Below are positions 32,827 to 44,372 of a stretch of 64,000 nucleotides of DNA, in pieces. Each line of letters begins with the position of its first letter. Positions within the stretch are counted from its first letter, which is position 1. Origin of the DNA: Pseudomonadota bacterium (GTDB taxonomy: Bacteria > Pseudomonadota > Alphaproteobacteria > Rhizobiales > Rhizobiaceae); assembly GCA_023404095.1 (NCBI GenBank), contig JAEYDD010000074.1, positions 1 to 64,000 of the forward strand, written 5' to 3'. The notes under the pieces were generated by a model. The model did not search any database, had not been told where the DNA came from, and worked only from the letters and a program-made list of their open reading frames with translations. Made by a program: the position numbers and the translations under genes.

Positions 32827-35800
32827 ATGTCCGCTCATCAGTACCCCTTTATAGACGTCGCCGTGCACGAACGGGTGCGCCTTCCGTTCGCCCGTGGCGA
32901 AGCGGTGGTGCTGTTTTCGCTCGATATGCAGAGCGTTCTCTGGGCAAACGGCCGCGGCGCCGCGCTCTTCGGCCACGTGTCGATATACGATTTTCTCGAC
33001 GCGCCCCTGCCCGCCGGCGACGTGGTGTTCCGCCAGCTTGCAGCCGCCGCTCGGCAACTGCCGCATAGCGGCATCGGGCGAAGCATGCTCTTGCGCATCG
33101 GCACCGGATATCGCGGCCTGCCGGTGAACACCCATATCGAGCGCATCACGCTCCAGCCGGGCCGGGACGCCATCCTCTTCAGCACGCCTTCGGCACGAAA
33201 GGGCGAGACGATCACCGAACGGGCCGCTTCGCTGCTGGCCGGTTTCGACGATCCGGACACGCACATGGCGGTTCTCGGCGACGACGGTGCCATCGTCGCC
33301 GCCTCGCCCGGCTTTGGCCGCCTCGGCATCAGCGAGGAGGCGCGGCGACGGATGGTAGAGGCTGCCAGGCGCGAGACCGACGGGCTCATCAAGCGCCCCG
33401 TGCCGACCGGCAAGGGCCTACTGCCTGCCGCGCTCGGCCGGATCTCCGACAAACCGGCCCTCAACCTGCTTTTCGCAGTCGAGACCATTCTCGGCCACAT
33501 GGACCCCGAACAGGACACCGTCGACATCGCTGCAGAGGGAACCTTGACGCGCGATGGCGCCCCCCCTTCAGGCGACGCCCTGGCGGACGGGATCGCGGAA
33601 TTGCCGGCAATCGGCAAGCCGATTCCGGTGCAAGAGCCGACCGAGGCCATAACGTCGGCTTCGGTGGCAGAGGTTGTCTCTCCGACAGGCGAACCGGTGA
33701 CAGACGTTTCATCCGAGCTGCCCGCCGATGACGCTCCCGTTGATACCCTGGTCGAAACTGTCGAAAGCGATAGCGGGCCCGCCCCCGCGGCTGCCGACGC
33801 CGACATTCCGGCCCAGGCAACAGAGCCTGCGAGCGAAGACGACGCGCGTCCGACGCCGGAGAGCCATGCCGAACCAGCGGCCGCCAAGCCCGAGCGGTCC
33901 GGCCGCCCTGTCCGTTTCGTCTGGAAGATCGATGCGGAAGGCGTCTTCAGCGAGCTCTCCGACGAGTTCGCCGAGGTCGTCGGCCCGCATGCGGCAGACG
34001 TGATCGGCGTGCCCTTTGCCGAGGTCGCCCGCCGATTCGGTTTTGATACGGACGGTGCGATCGCCGAGCAGTTGCACCGGCGCGATACCTGGTCTGGCAA
34101 GACGATCCAGTGGCCCATCGAGGGAACGAACCTGCTCGTGCCGGTCGATCTGGCAGCACTTCCCACCTATTCGCGCAACCGCGAATTCGATGGGTTCCGC
34201 GGCTTCGGGATCGTACGGATCGCGGACGCCGTTGAAGATACGAAGGGTCTTGGCTTCAAGATCGGCGCCCATGACGTCCCGGACGCAGACAACTTAGCGC
34301 AGGAAGACATTTCGACTGACGAATTCGGGGACGACTTGGCCGAAGGGGCGCCCGGCGAAATCCCGCCACCGCCTTCCGTGCTCGACGAGTTGCTCGAAGA
34401 GGAAATGGAGGGCGAGGCGCCTGCCTCGTCTGAAGGGACCGTCACGCCCACCGCAGACGGTCCAGACCATACCGGGGCGATAGACGAATTTCGTGGCGAG
34501 CGTCCTGCCCTTCGCCTCGTCGAACCGGCCGCCCGCCGCCAGTCGGACAAGGTGGTCCAGCTGGACGATCGACGTGGGCGCTCCGGCCTGACCAGCGGCG
34601 AGCAAGCCGCCTTCCGCGAGATCGCCCGCCAGCTCGGCGAGACGTTCGGCAAGCGCCAGCCCGGCGATGTCCCGCAGCAGGACCGGCCGGCAGAGCCGCA
34701 GGCCGAAGACCGGCAACAACCGCCTATCGGGACCAAGGCGGACGAGATTGTCGCAAATCCCCCGGCGGTCGAGGCCACCACCAAGGCGCGGGAACTGCCG
34801 CAGGCGGACGGGCAGAGCACGGAAAGCGACGAGATCCCCGGCCTCGAGGTCGGGGAGCATGCCGACGATGCGCCGCCGAAGAGCTTGTCGATCACCGCGG
34901 CCAGGACGGCCATGGACTACGGGCTGACGGCATCGGTCGTAGACGCCTTGCCGGTGGCGCTCCTCATCCATGCGGGCGACCGGATGATCCACGCCAATCC
35001 GGAATTCCTCGCGCTTACCGGCTTTGCCTCGCTGGACGAACTGGAGCAGGCCGGCGGACTGAATATCCTGCTGGACCAGCCTGCAGCGGAAGACGAGGCC
35101 CAGCCGGGCTCGATGCTGCTGCACCATGCGGACGGCGTCACGGCCACGCCCGTCACAGCCCGCCTGCAATCCATCCGCTGGGAAAGCGGCACCGCGCTCA
35201 TGCTCGCACTTTCGCCGGCCACACCGTTTGAGGCAGAAGCGCAACCAGTCGAGCCCATGATCGCCGAATCTGCCAGTCTGTCGGCACTTCGCAACGAAGC
35301 CAACGAGCTGCGATCCATTCTTGAAACCGCGACCGATGGGGTCGTCGTGGTGGACCAGGAAGGCGAGATCCGCTCGATCAACCGCTCGGCAAGCGCCCTC
35401 TTCAACTATGACGAGGAGGAGGTGCGCGGAAAACCGTTCGCGATCCTCTTCGCCCATGAGAGCCAGAAGGCCGTCATCGACTATCTCGCCGGTCTCGCCG
35501 GCCACGGCGTCGCAAGCGTGCTGAACGACGGCCGCGAGGTCATTGGCCGGGAGGCGTCAGGCGGCTTCATCCCGCTGTTCATGACGATGGGGCGCCTCTC
35601 CTCCTCCAGCGGCTATTGCGCCGTCATCCGTGACATCACCCAGTGGAAGCGGACCGAGGAGGAACTGCGCAACGCCAAGCGGGCGGCCGAGACAGCGAAT
35701 GCGCACAAGAGCGAGTTCCTTGCCCGCGTCAGCCATGAAATCCGCACCCCGCTCAACGCCATCATCGGCTTTTCCGACATGATGGCGGGCGAGCGCTTCG

Positions 35801-36405
35801 GCCCGATCGGCAATCCGCGCTATGTCGAGTATGCCAACGATATCGGCCGGTCCGGCCGGCACGTGCTCGATATCGTCAACGACCTGCTCGACATCTCCAA
35901 GATCGAGGCGGGCGAGATGGAGCTCGACTTCACCGCCGTCGGGCTGAACGATACCGTCGCCGAGGCGGTTGCACTGGTCCAGCCGCAGGCGAACAGCCAG
36001 CGGGTGATCATCCGCACCTCGCTTTCGACCGCGGTTCCGCCCGTCGTGGCGGATCTGCGCTCCATCAAGCAGATCGCCCTCAACATCCTTGCCAACGCGA
36101 TCCGCTTCACGCCATCAGGCGGGCAGATCGTCGTCTCGACCTCCTACGAGGCGAACGGCAGCGTCGTACTGCGCATCCGCGACACCGGCGTCGGAATGAC
36201 GCGCAGCGAACTGGAGCAGGCGATGAAGCCGTTCCGGCAGGTGACGACGGGGGCGCGCAAGCGCGGCGACGGCACCGGGCTTGGCCTGCCGCTGACGAAG
36301 GCGATGGTCGATGCGAACCGCGCCCATTTCGCCATCAACTCCAGCCCGAACGAGGGGACGCTGGTGGAAGTGACCTTTCCGTCGCCGCGCGTGTTGGCAG
36401 TCTGA
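32827..36405 (+). CDS. cbrA: PAS-domain sensor histidine kinase of the PdhS family (CbrA-like)
   Basis: A very large cytoplasmic kinase, 1192 residues from the ATG at 32827. After a variable N-terminal region comes an acidic, Pro/Ala-rich linker (about residues 235-360). A PAS-like segment follows (about 360-470), another acidic linker, then two PAS domains (about 705-800 and 830-940). The HisKA domain has His970 in VSHEIRTPLNAIIGFSDMM and the PdhS-type GERFGPIG stretch. The ATPase domain has NxxxNAIRFTP, DTGVGM and GTGLGLPL. There is no receiver domain or membrane segment. The PdhS family controls DivK/CtrA and, for CbrA in S. meliloti, cell cycle, exopolysaccharide and motility. Confidence 0.82.
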   Translation: MSAHQYPFIDVAVHERVRLPFARGEAVVLFSLDMQSVLWANGRGAALFGHVSIYDFLDAPLPAGDVVFRQLAAAARQLPHSGIGRSMLLRIGTGYRGLPVNTHIERITLQPGRDAILFSTPSARKGETITERAASLLAGFDDPDTHMAVLGDDGAIVAASPGFGRLGISEEARRRMVEAARRETDGLIKRPVPTGKGLLPAALGRISDKPALNLLFAVETILGHMDPEQDTVDIAAEGTLTRDGAPPSGDALADGIAELPAIGKPIPVQEPTEAITSASVAEVVSPTGEPVTDVSSELPADDAPVDTLVETVESDSGPAPAAADADIPAQATEPASEDDARPTPESHAEPAAAKPERSGRPVRFVWKIDAEGVFSELSDEFAEVVGPHAADVIGVPFAEVARRFGFDTDGAIAEQLHRRDTWSGKTIQWPIEGTNLLVPVDLAALPTYSRNREFDGFRGFGIVRIADAVEDTKGLGFKIGAHDVPDADNLAQEDISTDEFGDDLAEGAPGEIPPPPSVLDELLEEEMEGEAPASSEGTVTPTADGPDHTGAIDEFRGERPALRLVEPAARRQSDKVVQLDDRRGRSGLTSGEQAAFREIARQLGETFGKRQPGDVPQQDRPAEPQAEDRQQPPIGTKADEIVANPPAVEATTKARELPQADGQSTESDEIPGLEVGEHADDAPPKSLSITAARTAMDYGLTASVVDALPVALLIHAGDRMIHANPEFLALTGFASLDELEQAGGLNILLDQPAAEDEAQPGSMLLHHADGVTATPVTARLQSIRWESGTALMLALSPATPFEAEAQPVEPMIAESASLSALRNEANELRSILETATDGVVVVDQEGEIRSINRSASALFNYDEEEVRGKPFAILFAHESQKAVIDYLAGLAGHGVASVLNDGREVIGREASGGFIPLFMTMGRLSSSSGYCAVIRDITQWKRTEEELRNAKRAAETANAHKSEFLARVSHEIRTPLNAIIGFSDMMAGERFGPIGNPRYVEYANDIGRSGRHVLDIVNDLLDISKIEAGEMELDFTAVGLNDTVAEAVALVQPQANSQRVIIRTSLSTAVPPVVADLRSIKQIALNILANAIRFTPSGGQIVVSTSYEANGSVVLRIRDTGVGMTRSELEQAMKPFRQVTTGARKRGDGTGLGLPLTKAMVDANRAHFAINSSPNEGTLVEVTFPSPRVLAV

Positions 36406-36539
36406 GGCAATTGCGCTAGTTCAGTCCGGCGCGGAACAGGCCGTCCGGCCGCAATCGGTTCGCACGTCGCTGCGTTCGGCTGCCTCCACGCCCGAATGAA
36501 CCTTCCCTGAGGGGAAAGGCGCGTGAAAGGACGACAGCG

Positions 36540-38231
36540 TTGCAGGCAATTTCCCGTTTCGCCCACGTGAAGAAGCGCGTCAAATCGGGGGCCAACACCC
36601 ATCGTACGCTGGTCGCGACAGCGCTGTTCACATCGCTTGTCGTGCTGATGCCGCTGATCGCGATCATCATGATCGCCGCCGGCGGCTCGGGCAGCGACTG
36701 GCCGCACCTGATCAACAACGTCCTGCCGCGCGCGACGGTGCGCACCTTCCTGCTTCTCGCAGGCGTCGCGACGGCGACCGCGGTCACCGGCGTCGTGACC
36801 GCATGGCTGACGGCGAGCTGCGAATTCCCGCTGCGGCGCTTGCTGACCGTCGCCCTCGTGCTGCCGCTGGCGATCCCTTCCTATCTCTCGGCGTACGCGT
36901 TCGGCCAGTTCCTCGACTATACCGGACCGGTGCAGACCGTGATCCGCACGCTTTTCGGCTTTGCGACGCGGCGGGACTACTGGTTCCCCGAGGTGCGGAC
37001 CACCGGCGGGGCGGTGCTGGTGCTTGCGAGCGTCCTCTATCCCTATGTGTTTCTTGCCGCACGCGCGATGTTCCTGATGCAGGGCCGCGCCGCCGCCGAC
37101 GTGGCCCGCACGCTCGGCGCCGGCCCGCTGACCGTCTTCACCAGGGTCCAGATCCCGATGGCGCGGCCGGCGATCATGGTCGGCCTGACGCTCGTCGCCA
37201 TGGAGACGCTGAACGACATCGGCGCGGTGGAATATCTGGGCGTGCAGACCCTGACATTCTCGATCTTCGATACCTGGCTCAACCGCGGCAGCCTTGCCGG
37301 TGCCGCACAGATCGCCTGCGTCATGCTCGTCTTCGTGGCCATGCTGCTCGTGATGGAACGCGCCGCCCGCCGCCGGCAGCGCTTTACCAGCAACAAGACG
37401 ACGGCGGCCGTGCCCGATTCCATCCGCCTCCGGCTGACCGGCTGGAAGCGCTGGGGAGCGGTCGTCGCCTGCCTCCTCCCCCCGGCCCTCGGCTTTGCCA
37501 TTCCCGTGCTCGTGCTCGGCACCTATGCCATGCGTCGGCTCGACCAGTTCGCCTCGCTGCGCCTTCTCTCCGCGCTCTGGCACAGTGTGCTGATCTCGTT
37601 TTCGACGGCATGCGTCGCTGTCCTGCTCGCCTTCCTGCTCGCCTATGCCGCCCGCACGGCGCGCTCGCCGATGACCATTCTTGCCGGGCGCCTCGCCTCG
37701 TTCGGCTATGGCGTGCCCGGCACCGTGCTTGCGATGGGCGTCCTCATTCCACTGGCGCGCTTCGACAACGGCGTCGACGCTGTCATGCGGGAGTGGTTCG
37801 GCCTCTCCACGGGCCTGCTTCTGACCGGCAGCGGCGTCGCCATCGTGTACGCCTGCACCGTCCGCTTCCTGACGATGGCGGAAGGCACGATCGACGCCGG
37901 CTTCCACAAGCTGTCGCCGCATCTGGACATGGCGGCGCGGACGCTGGGACGCACGAGCGCCCAGACCTTGCGAGCCGTGCTGTTGCCGATGATGCGGCCC
38001 GCGACGCTGACGGCGGCACTGATGGTGTTCATCGAGGCGATGAAGGAACTGTCGGCCACGATCATGCTGCGCCCGTTCAACTTCAATACGCTGGCGACGC
38101 TCGTCTACGAGGATGCGTCTCGCGCCAAGGTGGAGGATGCATCGGTCGCGGCCATGATCATCGTCGCGGCCGGCCTAGTCCCCGTCTTCCTCGTCTCACG
38201 TTCACTGAACAGCGCGAACGGGGGGAGATAA
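36540..38231 (+). CDS. fbpB: Iron(III) ABC transporter permease, FbpB-like (fused two-half permease)
   Basis: A 563-residue permease with two homologous halves, each with a permease core, as in FbpB/SfuB proteins. The TTG at 36540 is the best start, with AAAGGA 9 bases upstream; a GTG at 36567 is possible and the first ATG would fall inside membrane segment one. About twelve membrane segments are visible. EAA-like loops occur at ARTLGAGPLTVFTRVQIPMARPAI and again at ARTLGRTSAQTLRAVLLPMMRPA. The cognate binding protein is probably FbpA at 25.6 kb. No ATPase gene is adjacent. Confidence 0.87.
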   Translation: MQAISRFAHVKKRVKSGANTHRTLVATALFTSLVVLMPLIAIIMIAAGGSGSDWPHLINNVLPRATVRTFLLLAGVATATAVTGVVTAWLTASCEFPLRRLLTVALVLPLAIPSYLSAYAFGQFLDYTGPVQTVIRTLFGFATRRDYWFPEVRTTGGAVLVLASVLYPYVFLAARAMFLMQGRAAADVARTLGAGPLTVFTRVQIPMARPAIMVGLTLVAMETLNDIGAVEYLGVQTLTFSIFDTWLNRGSLAGAAQIACVMLVFVAMLLVMERAARRRQRFTSNKTTAAVPDSIRLRLTGWKRWGAVVACLLPPALGFAIPVLVLGTYAMRRLDQFASLRLLSALWHSVLISFSTACVAVLLAFLLAYAARTARSPMTILAGRLASFGYGVPGTVLAMGVLIPLARFDNGVDAVMREWFGLSTGLLLTGSGVAIVYACTVRFLTMAEGTIDAGFHKLSPHLDMAARTLGRTSAQTLRAVLLPMMRPATLTAALMVFIEAMKELSATIMLRPFNFNTLATLVYEDASRAKVEDASVAAMIIVAAGLVPVFLVSRSLNSANGGR

Positions 38232-38235
38232 AAAG

Positions 38236-38257
38236 CGGGCGACCTTTCGGCCGCCCG
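38236..38257 (+). terminator. Hairpin after the fbpB-like gene
   Basis: CGGGCG and CGCCCG arms flank an inner ACC/GG pairing and a CTTTC-type loop, 5 bases past the stop. A second small hairpin (GGCGGC-AAG-GCCGCC) lies at 38312-38326. No T run follows. The rest of 38258-38501 shows no gene. Confidence 0.5.
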
Positions 38258-38501
38258 TCACAATTCTATGCTGTCCAACCAAAGCGTCAGGATACGACGT
38301 CATGCCATGAAGGCGGCAAGGCCGCCGAACGTCCTCACATTGGACGTGCTCAAGTCGCAATGACCATGGCCGCCCGGCTTTAACAAATCCTTACCTGACG
38401 AATTTCAAGCCGCCTCCCGCATTCACTTCTTGGTGAAACTGGTTAATTCCGGTGACTTGAAATCGTTAACGGCATCAGTGCCTTACGCAAGAGTAGACAG
38501 A

Positions 38502-40454
<1,953 letters not shown>

Positions 40455-40641
40455 TTTGTTCCTCCACTCCAATAGAGCCTGTATATCATGGTGCGTTGCA
40501 ATATAAAGGCGAGACGAGGCATGCAGCCTTGCCGAAAGCGGCATTTCGCGTTCGCATCCATTTGATTTCTTCCTGGTGAAGGCCTATCCCCTTGCGAGGG
40601 GCAGGAGACAGAGTATCCGGGGCAACGGACCGACAAACGTG

Positions 40642-42480
40642 ATGGGCATTCAAAACAGGTTCCGACCGAAGCTGCTGCTGCAGCTTTTCGTGGTCATGGC
40701 GGCGCTCGTGGTCGTGCTGCGCCTGTCGGGGCCGGCGCTCGTCTCGTCGGAGCGCGTCAAAGAGCAAATAGAAGCGAAAGTTTCCGCCTGGACCGGGGCG
40801 CAGCTGAGTTTCAGCGGCACGCCGACCTTCACTTTCTGGCCACATCCCCAGATGCGATTCGAGCACGCCCGCCTCACGGACCCCGCACCGAGGGAGGGCG
40901 ACGGACTGCTGTTCACGGCCCAGAGGGTATCCGTCGATTTCAGCCTGCTCGGCTCGCTTTTTGGCACGCCATCGCTTGGCGAGATGGTGCTCGTTCGTCC
41001 CGTCTTCCACGTCACGCGCGACGAACGCGGCATATTCAACTGGCGCCGCGGCAACGGCATGCGCAACGCGCTTTCAGACAGCAGTGCGGGGGAACAGGAG
41101 ACGGCACCGCCGCTTCCGGAATTCGGCGAGGTTGCCATGCGCGATGGCGCCATCGTGGTCGAAGACCGTCGCCGGGGCGAACGATACCGGATATCCGACG
41201 TCCAAGGCAGCATAGACTGGTCCACGGTTTCGTCGAAACTCGACGTCGCCCTGCAGGGGGTGGTCAACGGAGAGGTCGCACGGTTGAAGCTCAGCGCCGG
41301 CCAGCCGATGCAGCTTCTCAAGGGCCAGAACTCCGCGGTCCGCATGACGCTTGATTCCGATCCGCTGACGGTCGATTTCGACGGCATCGCAAACCTGTCG
41401 GCAAACGCCTACGCCGCCGGCCAGATCAAGCTCTCCACCCCGTCCTTCGGGCACTTGCTTGCCTGGCAGGGCACCCGCTTTTCGCCGGTCGGCAAGCTCG
41501 GCGAAGTTTCCCTGGAAGGGCAGCTCAGCACCAACGGGGCCACGGCCCGGGTCAACCGCCTGATGCTTCAGGTTCAGGATTCGCATGCCACCGGCGCCCT
41601 CGACGTGAGCCTGCCTCCGCAAGGCACACCCCGCATCGGCGGAACGCTTGCGTTCGACAAGATCGATCTCCGTTCGATGATCGACGCCTATTCGCCGCTA
41701 CCGGGCGGAGACGACGACTCCCTGCCCGCACCCGTTGCCGCACTTGCGGCGATCGACCTGGACCTGCGCCTGTCGGCGCGCGAAGCACTCTTCGAGCCGG
41801 TCGTGCTCGAAGAGCTTGCGGCAGGCATCCGTTCCGTCGATGGGAATACATCACTCGACATCGCCGACGCCACACTGCTCGGCGGCAATGTCAGCGGCCA
41901 TATCTCGGTCATCGGCGACCAGAGGGGCAGCGCCGGCGGCGAACTGCAGGTCTCCCTTCAAAATGCCGACCTCGGTGCGCTGGTAGGCTTTTCCGGATTG
42001 TCCGGACCGCTGCCGATCGGCCGTGGCAGCGCCGATATCAGCCTCTTTACCGATCGCGCCGTATCGGACCTGGAAAGGGGCGACATATCGGGGACCTTCC
42101 GGTTCAACCTGGATCAGGGAACGATTTCCAGCTTCGACGCGGAGACCTTCGAGAAGCAGGTGGCGGGAAACGCCGTCTTCAGTGCAGGCAAGGCCGCGAA
42201 CGGATCGTTCGATTTCAGCGATGGCCTCATCGAGGGACGCATCGAGCACGGCCTGGCGGAACTCACCAAGGCCACGTTCGACGGGCGAGACAAGCGGCTC
42301 TCGCTCACCGGCGTGATCCCCTACCACAGCAGAAATGTCGCGCTGGCAGGGTCGCTTGCCGACCGCTTCCACTCCGAGGACGCGATCCCATCACCGACGG
42401 TCAATTTCCTCATCGGCGGTTCCTGGCCGGATCCGGCCATCTCTCCCGTATCCGTACTGACGGAAATCCCCGCGAACTGA
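40642..42480 (+). CDS. AsmA-family protein
   Basis: A 612-residue protein anchored by one N-terminal membrane helix (about residues 10-28) with the rest in the periplasm. The first 120 residues resemble the AsmA N-terminus (VKEQIEAKVSAWTGAQLSFSGTPTFTFWPHPQMRFEHARL). Beta-strand-rich repeats continue to the end, ending IGGSWPDPAISPV. AsmA-type proteins are linked to outer-membrane assembly or lipid transport. The frame is open from a GTG at 40576; I prefer the ATG at 40642, which starts just before the membrane helix. It stands alone on the plus strand. Confidence 0.85.
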   Translation: MGIQNRFRPKLLLQLFVVMAALVVVLRLSGPALVSSERVKEQIEAKVSAWTGAQLSFSGTPTFTFWPHPQMRFEHARLTDPAPREGDGLLFTAQRVSVDFSLLGSLFGTPSLGEMVLVRPVFHVTRDERGIFNWRRGNGMRNALSDSSAGEQETAPPLPEFGEVAMRDGAIVVEDRRRGERYRISDVQGSIDWSTVSSKLDVALQGVVNGEVARLKLSAGQPMQLLKGQNSAVRMTLDSDPLTVDFDGIANLSANAYAAGQIKLSTPSFGHLLAWQGTRFSPVGKLGEVSLEGQLSTNGATARVNRLMLQVQDSHATGALDVSLPPQGTPRIGGTLAFDKIDLRSMIDAYSPLPGGDDDSLPAPVAALAAIDLDLRLSAREALFEPVVLEELAAGIRSVDGNTSLDIADATLLGGNVSGHISVIGDQRGSAGGELQVSLQNADLGALVGFSGLSGPLPIGRGSADISLFTDRAVSDLERGDISGTFRFNLDQGTISSFDAETFEKQVAGNAVFSAGKAANGSFDFSDGLIEGRIEHGLAELTKATFDGRDKRLSLTGVIPYHSRNVALAGSLADRFHSEDAIPSPTVNFLIGGSWPDPAISPVSVLTEIPAN

Positions 42481-42486
42481 AGCGGT

Positions 42487-42510
42487 CCGCCGCCACAGGA
42501 CCGGCGGCGG
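42487..42510 (+). terminator. Hairpin after the AsmA-family gene
   Basis: CCGCCGCC pairs with GGCGGCGG across an 8-base loop, 6 bases past the stop. No T run follows, so function as a terminator is uncertain. Confidence 0.4.
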
Positions 42511-42635
42511 GCTGACCGATTTGGCGGACCATGCGGCGGCGCGCCACCGTTGAAGAGCGGTTAAAGGCGCGCCGGGTCCAGCCGCATCATCCCTTCCCCT
42601 TTATAGCCCGACGGGTCGTCGCTCGGGAGACGATT

Positions 42636-43454
42636 TCAACGGCCGGCGAAGGCGGCCTGCTCGTCGCGCTGGCGCTGAAGTTCCCGCTGCTTAGTGACGA
42701 TCGAGGCAATGACGACGCCGATCGCCACGAGCGCGATCAGGAGCGTGCAGGCCGCGTTGATCTCCGGCGTCACCCCCAGTCGCACCTGGCTGTAGATCTT
42801 CATCGGCAGCGTCGTGGCGCCGGGACCGGAAGTGAAGCTGGCGATCACGAGATCGTCGAGCGACAGCGTGAAGGCCAGCACCCAGCCGGAAAAGACCGCT
42901 GGCGCGATGATCGGCAGCGTCACCTCGAAGAAGGTGCGCAGCGGCGTGGCGCCCAGGTCGAGTGCTGCCTCCTCGATCGAACGATCGAAGGACAAAAGGC
43001 GCGACTGCACGACGACGGCGACGAAGCACATCGTCAGCGTTATGTGGGCCAGCGTCACCGTCCAGAAGCCGCGGTCGAAGCCGACGGCCACGAACAGCAG
43101 CAGGAGCGACAGGCCGGTGATGACCTCGGGCATGACGAGCGGCGCGTAGACCATGCCGGAAAACAGCATCCTGCCGCGGAAGCGCGTGTAGCGCACGAGC
43201 GAGAGCGCCGCCATGGTCCCGAGAACCGTCGCGACGGTTGCCGACAGGAGGGCGACGCGGATAGTCACCCAGGCGGCATCCATCAGGCCCTGGTTGTTGA
43301 AGAGCGAGACGTACCATTTGGTCGAAAAGCCCGCCCAGACCGTGACGAGCTTGGATTCGTTGAACGAGAAGATGACCAAAAGGACGATCGGCAGGTACAG
43401 GAAGGCGAAGCCCAGCACGACCGAGACGATGTTGAAGCGTGACCAGCGTGTCAT
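42636..43454 (-). CDS. potI: Putrescine/spermidine ABC transporter permease PotI
   Basis: A 272-residue inner-membrane permease of the PotC/PotI type, last gene of a putrescine importer. Six membrane segments are visible from residue 10 on. The conserved FNESKLVTVWAGFSTKWYVSLFNN stretch lies in the first periplasmic loop, and the EAA loop is AALDLGATPLRTFFEVTLPIIAPA. It starts 3 bases after the potH stop. The C-terminus is Gln/Arg-rich. Confidence 0.93.
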   Translation of the reverse strand: MTRWSRFNIVSVVLGFAFLYLPIVLLVIFSFNESKLVTVWAGFSTKWYVSLFNNQGLMDAAWVTIRVALLSATVATVLGTMAALSLVRYTRFRGRMLFSGMVYAPLVMPEVITGLSLLLLFVAVGFDRGFWTVTLAHITLTMCFVAVVVQSRLLSFDRSIEEAALDLGATPLRTFFEVTLPIIAPAVFSGWVLAFTLSLDDLVIASFTSGPGATTLPMKIYSQVRLGVTPEINAACTLLIALVAIGVVIASIVTKQRELQRQRDEQAAFAGR

Positions 43455-43457
43455 GGC

Positions 43458-44369
43458 TTATCTCCCCTTCTCGTCGGCCTTGGCCTGCATGTTCTGGAAG
43501 AACACGATCGGGACCACGAGGATCAGCAGGAGCACGGTGGCCACCGCCGCCGAGACCGGCCAGTCACGGTTGGAGTTGAACTCGTTCCACAGCGTCTTGC
43601 CGATCATCAGCGTCTGCGAACCGCCGAGCAGATCCGGAATGACGAACTCGCCGACGGCCGGAATGAACACGAGCATGCAGCCCGCCACGACACCGGCCAG
43701 AGACAGCGGGAATGTAACTTTCCAGAAAGCGGTCGTCGGCGGGCAGCCGAGGTCCTGCGCCGCCTCGATCAGCGAGTGATCCATCTTTTCCAGGGCCGAA
43801 TAGATCGGCAGGATCATGAACGGCAGGTAGGAATAGACGATGCCAATGTAGATCGCCCAATTGGTGTTGAGAATGATCAGCGGCTCGCTGATGACGCCGA
43901 TGGACAGAAGGACCTGGTTCAAGAGCCCTTCCGGTTTCAGAATGGCGATCCAGGCATAGACGCGGATCAGGAAGCTCGTCCAGAACGGCAGGATCACCAG
44001 CATCAGCAGGGTCGGCCGCCAGGTACGCGGCGCCTGCGCCATGCCGTAGGCGATCGGATAGGCGATCAGCAGGGTCAGCAGCGTCGATATGCCTGCGATC
44101 TTGATGCTCGACAGATAGGCGTTGAAATAGAGCGAGTCCTCCGTCAACCAGATGAAATTGTCGAAGCTTAACTGACGGATGTTGTCGATGATGCCGGAGA
44201 GCCCGTCTGCGAGCGAGAAAACCGGCTCATAGGGCGGCTGCGCGATCGCCGTCGTCGACAGCGAAATGCGAAAGACGATGACGAAGGGAATGAGGAAGAA
44301 GAACAGCAGCCAGACATACGGAACGATGATGACAAGGCGGCTGAAGATGGAGGATCCGAGCGCCTTCAT
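43458..44369 (-). CDS. potH: Putrescine/spermidine ABC transporter permease PotH
   Basis: A 303-residue permease that pairs with PotI. The first membrane segment VIIVPYVWLLFFFLIPFVIVF precedes a periplasmic loop of about 70 residues. Five more segments follow, with the EAA loop AAQDLGCPPTTAFWKVTFPLSLAG. The VIPDLLGGSQTLMIGKTLWNEF stretch is highly typical of PotB/PotH. It lies between potG (3-base gap) and potI (3-base gap). Confidence 0.93.
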   Translation of the reverse strand: MKALGSSIFSRLVIIVPYVWLLFFFLIPFVIVFRISLSTTAIAQPPYEPVFSLADGLSGIIDNIRQLSFDNFIWLTEDSLYFNAYLSSIKIAGISTLLTLLIAYPIAYGMAQAPRTWRPTLLMLVILPFWTSFLIRVYAWIAILKPEGLLNQVLLSIGVISEPLIILNTNWAIYIGIVYSYLPFMILPIYSALEKMDHSLIEAAQDLGCPPTTAFWKVTFPLSLAGVVAGCMLVFIPAVGEFVIPDLLGGSQTLMIGKTLWNEFNSNRDWPVSAAVATVLLLILVVPIVFFQNMQAKADEKGR

Positions 44370-44372
44370 GGT

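Noticed and set aside
36144..37922. A 592-codon minus-strand open frame opposite the kinase end and fbpB
   Set aside because: His/Arg/Gly-rich, low-complexity translation with no domain; it overlaps two well-supported genes.
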